Positions 32,192 to 40,441 are shown, counted from the stretch's first letter. The stretch: 45,675 bases of DNA from an uncultured Nostocoides sp. (GCA_937907685.1 CALCXF010000024.1:1-45675), one strand, 5' to 3'. Numbers and translations are program-made. Notes: generated from the sequence alone by a model not told the origin.

Positions 32192-32220
32192 GTTCTACCC
32201 CCATCGAGCCGCCCCGACAA
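32192..32220 (-). promoter_or_regulatory. Sigma-A-like promoter on the minus strand after the Fic-like gene
   Basis: TTGTCG (32220-32215), exactly 17 bp, then TAGAAC (32197-32192), four of six matches each. It could start a leftward transcript into the ssd-tad genes with a long leader, antisense to the candidate small RNA, or be a chance match. Confidence 0.35.
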
Positions 32221-32223
32221 GGG

Positions 32224-33078
32224 TCAGCGGTCGAGCCGACCGGCGAGCACGGCATCCGCCACGCGTTCGCCCTCGGCGGCGGCCGCACGGACGGCGCTGC
32301 AGCAGTGCGTGATCCAGAGGCCCACTCCGGCGACGTCGCCCCGCCCGTATGCCGCGAGGGCGCCGAGGTAGGCCGCCCCTCCGGCTGCGCCGTGGCCGGC
32401 CTCGGTCACTGCCACCCCGGTGGGGTCGAGGCCTCCCGCCTGGACAACGGCCCGGTCGAGCGCGCGCGCGACGACCGCATTGCCGCGCACGAACGGCCGG
32501 ACCGTCGCGAGCTCGGCGTGCACGATCGCGGCGGCCACGACGACCGGCAGTCGCGGGGTGCTGAGCAGGACGTCGGCCACGGCACGCAGCCGGACCGCCA
32601 CCTGCGCCCCGTCCGGGGCCGGGCCGAGGTCGGTGAGCTCGGCGCAGTGCTCACCCGGCATCCGCGGCCGCCCGAGTGCGTCCGCCTCGACGAGCCCGCG
32701 CGCAGCGGCCGTGTGCAATCGCGCCAGGGCCTGGAGCGGCGCGGTGAGCACCACAGCGCGAACGTGCTCCGTCTCCGCGGTGGCCGCGACGACGCCGCGC
32801 ATGGTGCGCTCGACCGGGTCTGGGGAGGGCGACCAGGTCGAGGCGCCCATGACGATCTCCCGCACCACGTGGACCGGGACCGACGCGCCCTCCAGCTCGC
32901 CGCTCGCCGCAGCCCCGCGGACTCGGGACTCCGCCGCGGCCTCCGGGATGCGTCGGCGCAGCGCCTCGTGCCAGCGCAGGCGAGTGCACGCCTCCCGAGC
33001 CGCCTCGACCTGCTCGGGGACGCCGGGAATCGATGCGAGCCGGAGTACGGCGTCCGTGGCCGGTCTCTCGGGGGGCAT
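32224..33078 (-). CDS. Fic-fold protein with lost catalytic motif (Rv3662c-like)
   Basis: A 284-residue protein, homologous by position to Rv3662c and often annotated only as oxidoreductase. Residues 187-206 read HAELATVRPFVRGNAVVARA, aligning with the Fic core (HxEFxxIHPFxDGNGRxGR), but the catalytic His is Arg194 and the Gly-Arg that binds phosphate is Ala-Val. An upstream segment AASGELEGASV (about 57-67) resembles the S-x-E-G motif of Fic proteins. AMP transfer is therefore unlikely; it may be a binding pseudo-enzyme. ATG 33078 follows TAGTCT at six bases. Confidence 0.75.
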   Translation of the reverse strand: MPPERPATDAVLRLASIPGVPEQVEAAREACTRLRWHEALRRRIPEAAAESRVRGAAASGELEGASVPVHVVREIVMGASTWSPSPDPVERTMRGVVAATAETEHVRAVVLTAPLQALARLHTAAARGLVEADALGRPRMPGEHCAELTDLGPAPDGAQVAVRLRAVADVLLSTPRLPVVVAAAIVHAELATVRPFVRGNAVVARALDRAVVQAGGLDPTGVAVTEAGHGAAGGAAYLGALAAYGRGDVAGVGLWITHCCSAVRAAAAEGERVADAVLAGRLDR

Positions 33079-33084
33079 CCGGGC

Positions 33085-33090
33085 AGACTA
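33085..33090 (-). promoter_or_regulatory. -10 hexamer overlapping the thioesterase stop codon
   Basis: TAGTCT on the minus strand, six bases before ATG 33078. Its TAG is the stop codon of the thioesterase gene. Confidence 0.5.
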
Positions 33091-33936
33091 GTTCGCGGGC
33101 AGCCGGACCCCGGCGAGCTGACGTGAGCGAGCGACCAGGCGGCCGGTCGAGTCCCACACTGCTGCGTCCTCGACGAGGAGGTCACCCACGACCGTGTCCG
33201 TCGTGAGCTCGGCGACGAGCCACCCCGGCGCCGGGCGCCCGAGCACCTGGCCGGTCAGCTCGAGAGTCGGCGCCCAGCCGGGCACACCGAGGTCGAAGGC
33301 GACCGGCATCAGGGCGTCGACGGCGTAGGGAAGCATCGCGACATCGGGCTCGCGGCCGTCACGCATCCGAAGCCACGCGCGGATCACGCCACGACGCGAC
33401 GGCTGACCGACGGCGAACCCCGCGGTCGACGGGTCGACCCGCACGTCGAGGCGGTCGAGCATCGTGATGCGCTCCGCCAGCGGTGAGGACTGACGCGTGG
33501 CGGGCAGGCAGGCCTCGGGTCGCGGCAGGTCGGGTGGCCGGGGCGACCGGTGGACCGGATCGGTGCGCGATGCGTCGCCGAGGGATGCCAGGAGCCGGAC
33601 GCGCTCCACCGGCCCGCCATCGGCCTGCTGGATGAGCCGCGCCTGGGCGGTGGACAGGCTGCGGCCGACGCGGAGAACCTCGACGTGCACCTCCACCTCG
33701 CCGGCCTGCGCCGCGGACAGGAATGTGGCGCTCCACGTGAGGGGTTCGGGATGGCCGTGGCCGGACAGGCCCTCGCCGAGCGCAGAGGTCGCCAGCGCCA
33801 TGAGGATGCCGCCGTTGAGGGCGTGCCCGATCGACCAGCCATCCCCGACGTGGGCCCGTCCGACGGCCATCGAGCCGGATGCCGTGGCAGGCCCGGCGTC
33901 CCACGCGACCGCGAGCGCATCGTCGAGCTCCGTCAC
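33088..33936 (-). CDS. Acyl-CoA thioesterase family protein (double hotdog)
   Basis: A 282-residue TesB-like protein. The first hotdog has GWSIGHALNGGILMALATSAL and ATFLSAAQAGEVEVHVEVLRVGRSLSTAQARL; the second ends in LELTGQVLGRPAPGWLVAELTTDTVVGDLLVEDAAVWDSTGRLVARSRQLAGV, the standard C-terminal pattern of the family, with the catalytic Asp in VWDSTGRL. It should hydrolyse acyl-CoA to fatty acid and CoA in the cytoplasm; chain length is unknown. GTG 33936 follows GGAGG at close spacing. It is divergent from the LytS-type kinase gene with 56 bp between start codons. Confidence 0.88.
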   Translation of the reverse strand: MTELDDALAVAWDAGPATASGSMAVGRAHVGDGWSIGHALNGGILMALATSALGEGLSGHGHPEPLTWSATFLSAAQAGEVEVHVEVLRVGRSLSTAQARLIQQADGGPVERVRLLASLGDASRTDPVHRSPRPPDLPRPEACLPATRQSSPLAERITMLDRLDVRVDPSTAGFAVGQPSRRGVIRAWLRMRDGREPDVAMLPYAVDALMPVAFDLGVPGWAPTLELTGQVLGRPAPGWLVAELTTDTVVGDLLVEDAAVWDSTGRLVARSRQLAGVRLPAN

Positions 33937-33980
33937 GGGTACCTCCGGTTCGTGGGTCAGGGCGCTCCCGGGCCCGACCC

Positions 33981-33986
33981 TATGGT
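33981..33986 (+). promoter_or_regulatory. -10 hexamer, leaderless start of LytS-type kinase
   Basis: TATGGT, six bases, then ATG 33993. A weak GAGG overlaps the gap but is too close to the ATG to serve as ribosome site, so a leaderless start is favoured. Confidence 0.5.
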
Positions 33987-33992
33987 GAGGTC

Positions 33993-35189
33993 ATGCGCGA
34001 AGGCATCCACTGGCCTACGGCGGTCGTCGTCGTCGCCACGATGCTCCTGCTCTGGCTGGCGGTGTGGCTGCTCCGCCGCAGCCGCCGGCGTGGCTTCCTG
34101 TCCGAGGTCGACCGGGCCACCTACGCCACGCTGCACACGGCGTCCCTCGCGTCGCAGCACCTCGGCGACGGCCTGACTCCCGACGCCGCGGAACGAGCCG
34201 GGCGCCACCTGCTGTCCATCCTCGGCGCCCATGCCGTGTCCCTGTCCGACAGCGGCGGCGTGCTGTCGTGGACGGGGACCGGTGAGCACCACCGACGCCA
34301 GGCGCTCGAGCTGGGTGACCAGACCCGCACCAGCGGGCGCACCGTCGTCCACGACGGCGCCGTCATCACCTGTGGTGACCCCGACTGCCCGGTCCGCACC
34401 GCGGTGACGGCGCCGCTCGTCATGGACGACCTGGTCATGGGGACACTGACGGCGTGGACCGAGCAGCCCTCGCCGGGCCTGGCCCGTGCCACGGAGGAGG
34501 TGGCCGCCTGGGTCTCCAGCCAGCTCGCCCTGGCCGAGCTGGCCCGCACCCGCACGCGGGTGATGGAGGCAGAGCTGCGCGCCCTGCGTGCCCAGATCAG
34601 TCCCCACTTCATCTACAACAGCCTCGCCGCTATCGCGTCCTTCGTCCGCACCGACCCGGACCGTGCGCGAGAGCTGCTCAACGACTTCGCCGACTTCACC
34701 CGATACGCGCTGCGCACGGGGGGGCCGTTCACGACGCTGGCCGAGGAGCTCCGCAACGTCGAGCGCTACCTGGTCCTCGAGCAGGCCCGTTTCGGCGAGC
34801 GGCTCGAGATCTCCCTCCTCGTCGCGCCCGAGGTCCTGCCGGTGACGGTGCCCTACCTCGCCGTGCAACCCCTCGTGGAGAACGCCGTCCGCCACGGCCT
34901 CGCGACGAAGGAGGGCACCGGTCACGTGACGATCACCGCGCGTGACCGCGGGTCAGACGCCGAGATCTCCATCGAGGACGACGGCGTGGGCAGCGACCCC
35001 GACCGCATCCGCCACATCCTCGACGGTGCGAACGGGAGCGACTCGGTCGGTCTGGGCAACGTCGACGCGCGGCTCCGACAGGTCTACGGCGACGAGTTCG
35101 GCCTCGTCGTCGAGACGGCCGAGGGAGCGGGGACGAAGGTGACGTTCCGGGTCCCGAAGTTCGCTCCTGGTATCCACGCCGGGTCCTAG
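33993..35189 (+). CDS. LytS/BtsS-type sensor histidine kinase
   Basis: A 398-residue kinase. One N-terminal membrane helix (about residues 6-25) is followed by a GAF-like domain (about 50-185) containing a CGDPDCPVRTAVTAPL segment whose two Cys could bind a metal or respond to redox. The His_kinase (LytS) domain has the phospho-acceptor in ALRAQISPHFIYNSL and the C-terminal HATPase has VENAVRHGL and DDGVGSDP...GLGNVDARL. The start at ATG 33993 fits the membrane helix. It pairs with the LytTR regulator 22 bp downstream. Related LytS/LytTR systems (BtsSR, YpdAB) sense extracellular pyruvate and control uptake carriers, and a symporter pair follows here. Confidence 0.93.
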   Translation: MREGIHWPTAVVVVATMLLLWLAVWLLRRSRRRGFLSEVDRATYATLHTASLASQHLGDGLTPDAAERAGRHLLSILGAHAVSLSDSGGVLSWTGTGEHHRRQALELGDQTRTSGRTVVHDGAVITCGDPDCPVRTAVTAPLVMDDLVMGTLTAWTEQPSPGLARATEEVAAWVSSQLALAELARTRTRVMEAELRALRAQISPHFIYNSLAAIASFVRTDPDRARELLNDFADFTRYALRTGGPFTTLAEELRNVERYLVLEQARFGERLEISLLVAPEVLPVTVPYLAVQPLVENAVRHGLATKEGTGHVTITARDRGSDAEISIEDDGVGSDPDRIRHILDGANGSDSVGLGNVDARLRQVYGDEFGLVVETAEGAGTKVTFRVPKFAPGIHAGS

Positions 35190-35198
35190 CTCTGGTCG

Positions 35199-35204
35199 TA
35201 GGCT
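35199..35204 (+). promoter_or_regulatory. -10 hexamer, leaderless start of LytTR regulator
   Basis: TAGGCT, seven bases, then ATG 35212. It would allow the regulator to be transcribed apart from the kinase gene, whose stop lies ten bases before it. Confidence 0.45.
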
Positions 35205-35211
35205 TCGGCGC

Positions 35212-36000
35212 ATGTCCACCAACGGCGTGGGGCTGACCGCGCTCGTCGTCGACGACGAGCTGCCGGCCCTGTCCGACCTGGGCTACCTGCTCGGCCGGGA
35301 CGAGCGCATCGCCGAGGTCATCACCGCCTCGTCGGGGACCGAGGCGCTTCAGGTGCTCGACGGCCGGGACGTCGACGTCGTCTTCAGCGACGTCTCGATG
35401 CCGGGGCTCGACGGCATGGCCCTCGCCCGGGTGATATCGCGCTTTCGCGTGCGACCGCAGATCGTCTTCGTCACCGCGCACGACCAGCACGCCGTGGACG
35501 CGTTCGCGCTGGCCGCCACCGACTACGTCATGAAGCCGGTCCGCCAGGAGCGCCTCTCCGAGGCGATCCGCCGCGTCGTCGTCGCCCAGAGCGAGCGCGG
35601 GACCGGTGGCACGGACGCCAACGGCGACGCCGCGACGGTCCTCGAGGACGAGACCATCCCGGTGGAGCTCGGTGGAGTCACCCGTTTCATCACCCGCAAC
35701 CAGATCCGCTACGCGCAGGCCCACGGTGACTACGCCCGTCTGCACACCGACACCGGCTCCCACCTCGTCCGGGTGCCGCTCAGCGTGCTCGAGGAGCGGT
35801 GGGGCGAGCACGGTTTCGTCCGGATCCATCGCAGCACCCTCGTCGCGCTCCCTCACGTGAGCGAGGTACGCATGGACCACGGACGGTGCTCCGTGGTCGT
35901 GGGCGCGGTCGAGCTGCAGGTGAGCCGTCGACACACCAAGGAGCTGCGGGACACCCTCCTGCGCCGTCCGATCGGCGACCGCCGGCCGAACGGCTCCTGA
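35212..36000 (+). CDS. LytTR-family response regulator
   Basis: A 262-residue regulator. The receiver has acidic D14/D15, phospho-acceptor D60 in VVFSDVSMPGLDG, Thr in FVTAHD and Lys in YVMKPV. A linker leads to a LytTR DNA-binding domain (about 150-250) with RFITRNQIRYAQAHGDYARLHT and FVRIHRSTLVALPHVSEV, the beta-type domain binding paired short repeats. Cognate kinase is the gene before it. The next two genes, a DUF485-like membrane protein and an SSS symporter, begin only four bases after its stop and are its probable targets. Confidence 0.94.
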   Translation: MSTNGVGLTALVVDDELPALSDLGYLLGRDERIAEVITASSGTEALQVLDGRDVDVVFSDVSMPGLDGMALARVISRFRVRPQIVFVTAHDQHAVDAFALAATDYVMKPVRQERLSEAIRRVVVAQSERGTGGTDANGDAATVLEDETIPVELGGVTRFITRNQIRYAQAHGDYARLHTDTGSHLVRVPLSVLEERWGEHGFVRIHRSTLVALPHVSEVRMDHGRCSVVVGAVELQVSRRHTKELRDTLLRRPIGDRRPNGS

Positions 36001-36003
36001 CCG

Positions 36004-36387
36004 GTGACATCGCCACCGGTCGGACCGCCGCAGCGCGTGCGGGTGACCAGCTCACGGCGTGGCGCCGCTCCGATGCGGTCGCGACCGGTGGCCAAGGACC
36101 TCGACGAGCAGACCCGGCTCGGTGCCGTCTACCTCGACGGGCTCATGCGCGCCCAGCTGCGCCTGTCCGTCGCGGTGCTCGCCCTCACCACCGTCGGGCT
36201 GTCGGCGCTTCCGGTCGTCCTGACCCTCGTGCCCGCGACCCGGGGACTCTCCGTGCTCGGCATCCGCTTCCCGTGGCTGGTCCTCGGTGTCGCCGTGTAC
36301 CCGTCGGCGTGGTTCCTCGCCCGCTGGTACACGAGGCAGGCGGAGCGCATCGAGCAGGACTTCACCGAGGTCGTCGAGTCGCCGTGA
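36004..36387 (+). CDS. DUF485-like small membrane protein
   Basis: A 127-residue protein with two membrane helices (about 56-78 and 87-108) and short charged ends (RQAERIEQDF). Size, topology and its position directly before an SSS symporter match the DUF485 partner family of acetate/monocarboxylate symporters, although sequence resemblance to the second DUF485 protein in this window is weak. GTG 36004 has no ribosome site and would depend on coupling to the regulator stop; an internal ATG at 36073 is possible and would shorten the basic N-terminus. Confidence 0.75.
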   Translation: MTSPPVGPPQRVRVTSSRRGAAPMRSRPVAKDLDEQTRLGAVYLDGLMRAQLRLSVAVLALTTVGLSALPVVLTLVPATRGLSVLGIRFPWLVLGVAVYPSAWFLARWYTRQAERIEQDFTEVVESP

Positions 36388-37916
36388 GCAACCCGCTCTC
36401 GCTCGCGGCGGTCGTCCTCGTCTGCCTCACCACCCTCGCGGTGGGCGGTCTCGGGCTGCGGTTGTCCCGCCGGACCAGCGACTTCTACGTCGCCGGTCGC
36501 ACCGTGTCGCCTCGGCTCAACGCCTCCGCGATCGGTGGGGAGTACCTGTCGGCGGCGAGCTTCCTCGGCGTCGCCGGGCTCATCTACGACCAGGGCGTCG
36601 ACATGGTGTGGCTCCCGGTGGGCTACACCCTCGGCTACCTCGTCCTGCTCGTCATCGTGGCGGCACCGATGCGGCGTTCGGGGGCCTACACCCTTCCGGA
36701 CTTCGCCGAGGCGAGGCTCGGGTCACGGGCCATCCGGCTCGTGTCGTCGGCCCTCGTCATCGGGATCGGCTGTCTCTACCTCATCCCGCAGTTCCAGGGC
36801 GCGAGCCTCACGCTCACCCTCGTCACGGGTGCTCCGGCGTGGGCCGGCGGTTTCGTCGTCATGGTCGTCATCGCCCTCGCGGTCGGTGCGGGCGGCATGC
36901 GCTCGATCACCCTCGTCCAGGCGATGCAGTACTGGATCAAGCTCACCGCGCTCGCGGTGCCCGCGTTCGTGCTTCTCGCCCTGTGGTTCCGCTCGGGGTC
37001 TCCGTCTCCCCAGGTCGACCCGTCATGGCACGTCCCGCTCTCGCCCACGTCGCCCGACGACCACCCGACCTACCGCACCGTGTCCATCGTCCTTGCTCTG
37101 TGCCTGGGCACCATGGGTCTTCCGCACGTCCTCGTGCGCTACTACACGAACCCCGACGGCGTCGGCGCGAGGCGGACGACGGTGACGGTCATCGCCCTCC
37201 TCGGGACCTTCTACCTCCTGCCGCCGATCTACGCGGCGCTGGGCCGGGTCGCGTATCCGACGCTGCCCGCAGGGGTCGGCTCGGACACCATCGTGCTCCG
37301 GCTCCCGGAGACCTTCGTCGACGGTCTCACCGGCCAGCTGCTCACGGCCATGCTGGCCGGCGGGGCGTTCGCCGCATTCCTCTCCACGGCATCCGGACTG
37401 GCGATGTCGGTCACCGGCGTCATCGACCAGGAGCTGTTGCGCCCGCGACTCGCCCGCTTCGCCGGCGGTGACGTGCCCGGCATCCGGGGGTTCCGGATAT
37501 CGGCGGTGCTGGCAGTCCTCGTGCCGTACGTGCTCAGCCGCGTGGCCGAGCCCCTAGGGCTGGCCACGACGGTGGGTCTCGCGTTCGCCCTCGCGGCAGC
37601 GACGTTCGCGCCCCTGATCATGCTGGGCGTCTGGTGGCGCCGGCTCTCGACGTGGGGGGCGATGGCCGGTCTGCTCGTCGGCGGCACGGCGGCGCTCGGC
37701 TCGATCATGACGACGATGGTCGTCGACGACCTCGGCGGCTGGGCTGGGGCCATCCTCGCCAACCCGGCGATGTGGGCCACGCCGCTCGCCCTCGCGACCG
37801 CTGTCATCGTCTCGCTGGCGACGCCCGGGCGCATTCCGGCGGGGACCACCCGGACGATGGTGCGGTTGCACACCCCGGAGCGCGTGGCCCTCGCCCGGTC
37901 GCGCCTGCCGGAGTGA
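36384..37916 (+). CDS. Sodium:solute symporter (ActP/MctC-like)
   Basis: A 510-residue carrier of the SSS family with about 13 membrane helices. The N-terminal helix is followed by SDFYVAGRTVSPRLNASAIGGEYLSAASFLGVAG, the characteristic family opening, and later by MGLPHVLVRYYTNP and LSTASGLAMSVTGVIDQELL. It should take up a monocarboxylate (acetate, pyruvate or propionate) with Na+ or H+. GTG 36384 overlaps the stop of the DUF485-like gene as GTGA. The coupling to a LytS/LytTR pair suggests induction by the transported acid. Confidence 0.9.
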   Translation: MSNPLSLAAVVLVCLTTLAVGGLGLRLSRRTSDFYVAGRTVSPRLNASAIGGEYLSAASFLGVAGLIYDQGVDMVWLPVGYTLGYLVLLVIVAAPMRRSGAYTLPDFAEARLGSRAIRLVSSALVIGIGCLYLIPQFQGASLTLTLVTGAPAWAGGFVVMVVIALAVGAGGMRSITLVQAMQYWIKLTALAVPAFVLLALWFRSGSPSPQVDPSWHVPLSPTSPDDHPTYRTVSIVLALCLGTMGLPHVLVRYYTNPDGVGARRTTVTVIALLGTFYLLPPIYAALGRVAYPTLPAGVGSDTIVLRLPETFVDGLTGQLLTAMLAGGAFAAFLSTASGLAMSVTGVIDQELLRPRLARFAGGDVPGIRGFRISAVLAVLVPYVLSRVAEPLGLATTVGLAFALAAATFAPLIMLGVWWRRLSTWGAMAGLLVGGTAALGSIMTTMVVDDLGGWAGAILANPAMWATPLALATAVIVSLATPGRIPAGTTRTMVRLHTPERVALARSRLPE

Positions 37917-37920
37917 GACC

Positions 37921-37948
37921 GACCCGGCCGGGGGTGGTCCGCCGGGTC
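37921..37948. terminator. Bidirectional terminator between symporter and kbl
   Basis: GACCCGGC (37921-37928) pairs perfectly with GCCGGGTC (37941-37948) around a 12-base loop, in the gap between the convergent symporter and kbl genes. The right arm includes the first two bases of the kbl stop region. Confidence 0.65.
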
Positions 37949-39140
37949 AGCCCACCGCGTCGCGTGCCGCCACGAAGGCGTCGACACACGTGCGGACGTC
38001 GGCCTCTGAGTGCGCGGCCGAGAGCTGCACGCGGATCCGCGCCCTGCCCCGCGGAACCACGGGGAAGCTGAAGGCGATGACGTAGACACCGTTGCCGAGC
38101 ATGTGGTCGGCGATCTCCACCGCTCGCCGCGCGCCGTCGTCGCCGGGGAACATCACGGGGGTGATCGCGTGCGCTCCGGGCAGGAGCTCGAACCCGGCCC
38201 CCGTCATGAGCTCACGGAAGAGGGCGGCGTTGGCGCGCAACCTCTCCCGCGCCTCGCTGGACCCGGACACGAGGTCGAGCGCCTTGAGCGACCCGGCGAC
38301 AACGGCAGGCGCCACGGAGTTCGAGAACAGGTACGGCCGCGACCGCTGGCGCAGCAGCTCGACGACCTCACGGTGACTGGCGACGTAGCCACCCGACGCG
38401 CCGCCGAGCGCCTTTCCGAGCGTGCCGGTGAGGATGTCGACGCGGTCCAGCACGCCGAACAGCTCGGGGGTCCCACGGCCGCCCCCGCCGACGAACCCCA
38501 CCGCGTGGGAGTCGTCGACGAGCACCATCGCCCCGAACTCCTCGGCGAGGTCGCAGATCTCGTCGAGCGGGGCGAACGACCCGTCCATCGAGAAGACGCC
38601 GTCCGTGACGACGCACACCCGGCGCGCGCCACCCGCGCGGGCCGCCTCGAGCTGGCTGCGCAGGTCGGCCATGTCCGCGTTGCGGTACCGGAAGCGCGCA
38701 GCCTTGGACAGGCGGATGCCGTCGATGATCGACGCGTGGTTCAGCTCGTCGGAGACGATCGCGTCCTCCGCGCCGAACAGCACCTCGAAGACGCCACCGT
38801 TGGCGTCGAAGCAGGAGCTGTAGAGGATCGTCGCCTCCGTCCCGAGGAACTCCGAGAGGCGGGCCTCGAGCAGGGTGTGCTGGGACTGGGTGCCGCAGAT
38901 GAAACGCACCGACGCCATGCCGAAGCCCCACGTGTCGAGCGCCTCCCGGCTCGCCGCGACCACCTCGGGATGGTCGGCGAAGCCGAGGTAGTTGTTGGCG
39001 CAGAAGTTGAGCGCCTCGCCGCTGGTCGTGGCGACGTGCGAGGACTGCGGGCTGGTGAGCTCGCGCTCGCGCTTGTAGAGGCCGGCCTCCTCGATCTCCT
39101 TCAGCGTGGCCGCCAGCTCGTCCTTCACAGCGCCGTACAC
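37947..39140 (-). CDS. kbl: Glycine C-acetyltransferase (2-amino-3-ketobutyrate CoA ligase)
   Basis: A 397-residue PLP enzyme that splits 2-amino-3-ketobutyrate with CoA into glycine and acetyl-CoA. The Schiff-base lysine is Lys243 in [14 protein letters not shown]; the cofactor-binding Asp209 and His212 lie in [12 protein letters not shown]. The opening [32 protein letters not shown] and ending match the family. GTG 39140 follows AGGAGGAGG and is preferred over longer readings. It lies 118 bp downstream of tdh on the same strand, forming the threonine-to-glycine pathway. Confidence 0.96.
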   Translation of the reverse strand: MYGAVKDELAATLKEIEEAGLYKRERELTSPQSSHVATTSGEALNFCANNYLGFADHPEVVAASREALDTWGFGMASVRFICGTQSQHTLLEARLSEFLGTEATILYSSCFDANGGVFEVLFGAEDAIVSDELNHASIIDGIRLSKAARFRYRNADMADLRSQLEAARAGGARRVCVVTDGVFSMDGSFAPLDEICDLAEEFGAMVLVDDSHAVGFVGGGGRGTPELFGVLDRVDILTGTLGKALGGASGGYVASHREVVELLRQRSRPYLFSNSVAPAVVAGSLKALDLVSGSSEARERLRANAALFRELMTGAGFELLPGAHAITPVMFPGDDGARRAVEIADHMLGNGVYVIAFSFPVVPRGRARIRVQLSAAHSEADVRTCVDAFVAARDAVG

Positions 39141-39258
39141 GTCGCCTCCTCCTGGGGTCCTCCCCCACCTCGTCTGTGCGTATGCCGTGACACGCCGCCG
39201 GAACCGCGTGTCACCAGCACTCTGGCAGACGAAGTCGGGGAGGCGGGGGGCGGAGCGG

Positions 39259-40299
39259 TCAGCTCCAGTCGAGGACGACCTTGCCGCCCTGCCCGGACCG
39301 GGCCTCGTCGAACGCCGACTGCCAGTCGCGAGCGGCATACCGTCCGGTGATGACGGAGGACACGGCCGCCCGCAGCTCGGGTGACGTCGCGAGCATGGAC
39401 CCCATGAGGTACCACGTCTCGTACATCTCGCGGCCGTAGATCCCCCGGAGCGTGATCATGTGCGTGATGACCCTGCCCCAGTCGATGGCGTAGCGGTCCT
39501 TGGGCAGCCCGAGCATGGCGACGCGGCCGCCGTGGTTCATGTTGGCGAGCATGTCCTCGACGGCTCTGGGCGACCCCGACATCTCGAGGCCGATGTCGAA
39601 CCCCTCCGCCATGCCGAGCGCCACCTGCGCCTCGCGCAGCGTCCCCCCCGCCGAGACGTCGACGACGAGGTCCGCGCCGGCCGCCTTGGCGAGCGCGAGC
39701 CGCTCCGCCGAGAGGTCCGTGACGCAGATCCGGCGCGCTCCCGCGTGCCGCACGACGGCGGTCGCCATGACGCCGATCGGACCGGCGCCCGTGACGACCA
39801 CGTCCTCGCCGACGACGGGCCACTGCAGCGCCGTGTGCACCGCGTTCCCCAGCGGGTCGAAGAGGGCGCCGAGCTCCGGGTCGAGGTCCGCCTCCTGGAC
39901 CCAGGCGTTGGTCGCCGGGATGACGACGTAGTCCGCGAAGGCACCGTCACGGTCGACCCCGATGCCGATCGTGTGGTGGCAGAGGTGTCGCCGGCCGGCC
40001 CGGCAGTTGCGGCAGAAACCGCAGACCACGTGGCCCTCCCCGGAGACGCGGTCCGCCACGGCGATGTGGTCGACGTCGGCCCCCACCTCCACCACCTCAC
40101 CGAAGAACTCGTGGCCGATGGTCATCGGCACCCGCACCTTCTCGGCCGCCCACTCGTCCCACTCCTCGAGGTGGAGGTCCGTGCCGCACAGGCCGGCCCG
40201 CAGCACCCTCACCTTGACGTCCTTGTCACCGCACTCCGGCTCGGCAACCTCCACGAGCTCGAGACCAGGACCCGCAATGACCTTCCGCAGTGCGCGCAC
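39259..40299 (-). CDS. tdh: L-threonine 3-dehydrogenase
   Basis: A 346-residue zinc alcohol-dehydrogenase family enzyme oxidising threonine to 2-amino-3-ketobutyrate with NAD+. Catalytic zinc ligands are Cys38 (LCGTDLH), His63 and Glu64 (GHEFFGEVV); structural zinc Cys are 93, 96, 99 and 107 ([15 protein letters not shown]). The NAD site is [11 protein letters not shown]. The numbering of Cys38 matches E. coli Tdh. Start GTG 40299 fits MRALRKV homologues and has CATGAT six bases upstream. The product is the substrate of kbl downstream. Confidence 0.95.
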   Translation of the reverse strand: MRALRKVIAGPGLELVEVAEPECGDKDVKVRVLRAGLCGTDLHLEEWDEWAAEKVRVPMTIGHEFFGEVVEVGADVDHIAVADRVSGEGHVVCGFCRNCRAGRRHLCHHTIGIGVDRDGAFADYVVIPATNAWVQEADLDPELGALFDPLGNAVHTALQWPVVGEDVVVTGAGPIGVMATAVVRHAGARRICVTDLSAERLALAKAAGADLVVDVSAGGTLREAQVALGMAEGFDIGLEMSGSPRAVEDMLANMNHGGRVAMLGLPKDRYAIDWGRVITHMITLRGIYGREMYETWYLMGSMLATSPELRAAVSSVITGRYAARDWQSAFDEARSGQGGKVVLDWS

Positions 40300-40305
40300 C
40301 CAGCC

Positions 40306-40311
40306 ATCATG
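40306..40311 (-). promoter_or_regulatory. Probable -10 of tdh-kbl, leaderless
   Basis: CATGAT (four of six consensus bases) ends six bases before GTG 40299 on the minus strand. An AGGAG lies about 18 bases upstream of the start, too far to serve as ribosome site. Confidence 0.35.
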
Positions 40312-40425
40312 CCGCTCCTGCGGCCGAACGAGCAGGCCCCGAACAGGGCGCGACCCGCGCCTCCGCTCCCCGATCCACCGTTCACCGCTCACCGCTCGTC
40401 GCGCGACGCGCGCCGCTCGGCGCAC

Positions 40426-40441
40426 TGTGACGCACCGCACA
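40426..40441. promoter_or_regulatory. CRP/GlxR-like site between tdh and the acetate symporter operon
   Basis: TGTGACGCACCGCACA matches TGTGA-N6-TCACA at nine of ten fixed positions. It lies in the 264-bp divergent promoter region, about 125 bp before the DUF485 gene, and could control either side. Crp/GlxR control of acetate uptake genes is known in actinobacteria. Confidence 0.4.

Noticed and set aside
32224-33078. Active Fic AMP-transferase or toxin
   Set aside because: Catalytic His and the Gly-Arg pair are replaced, and there is no antitoxin gene beside it.
31879-33126. A 415-codon plus-strand open reading frame covering the ssd/Fic gap and the Fic-like gene
   Set aside because: Most of it is the antisense of the Fic-like gene, its product is Arg/Gly/His-rich with no domain, and GC-rich DNA gives many such readings.
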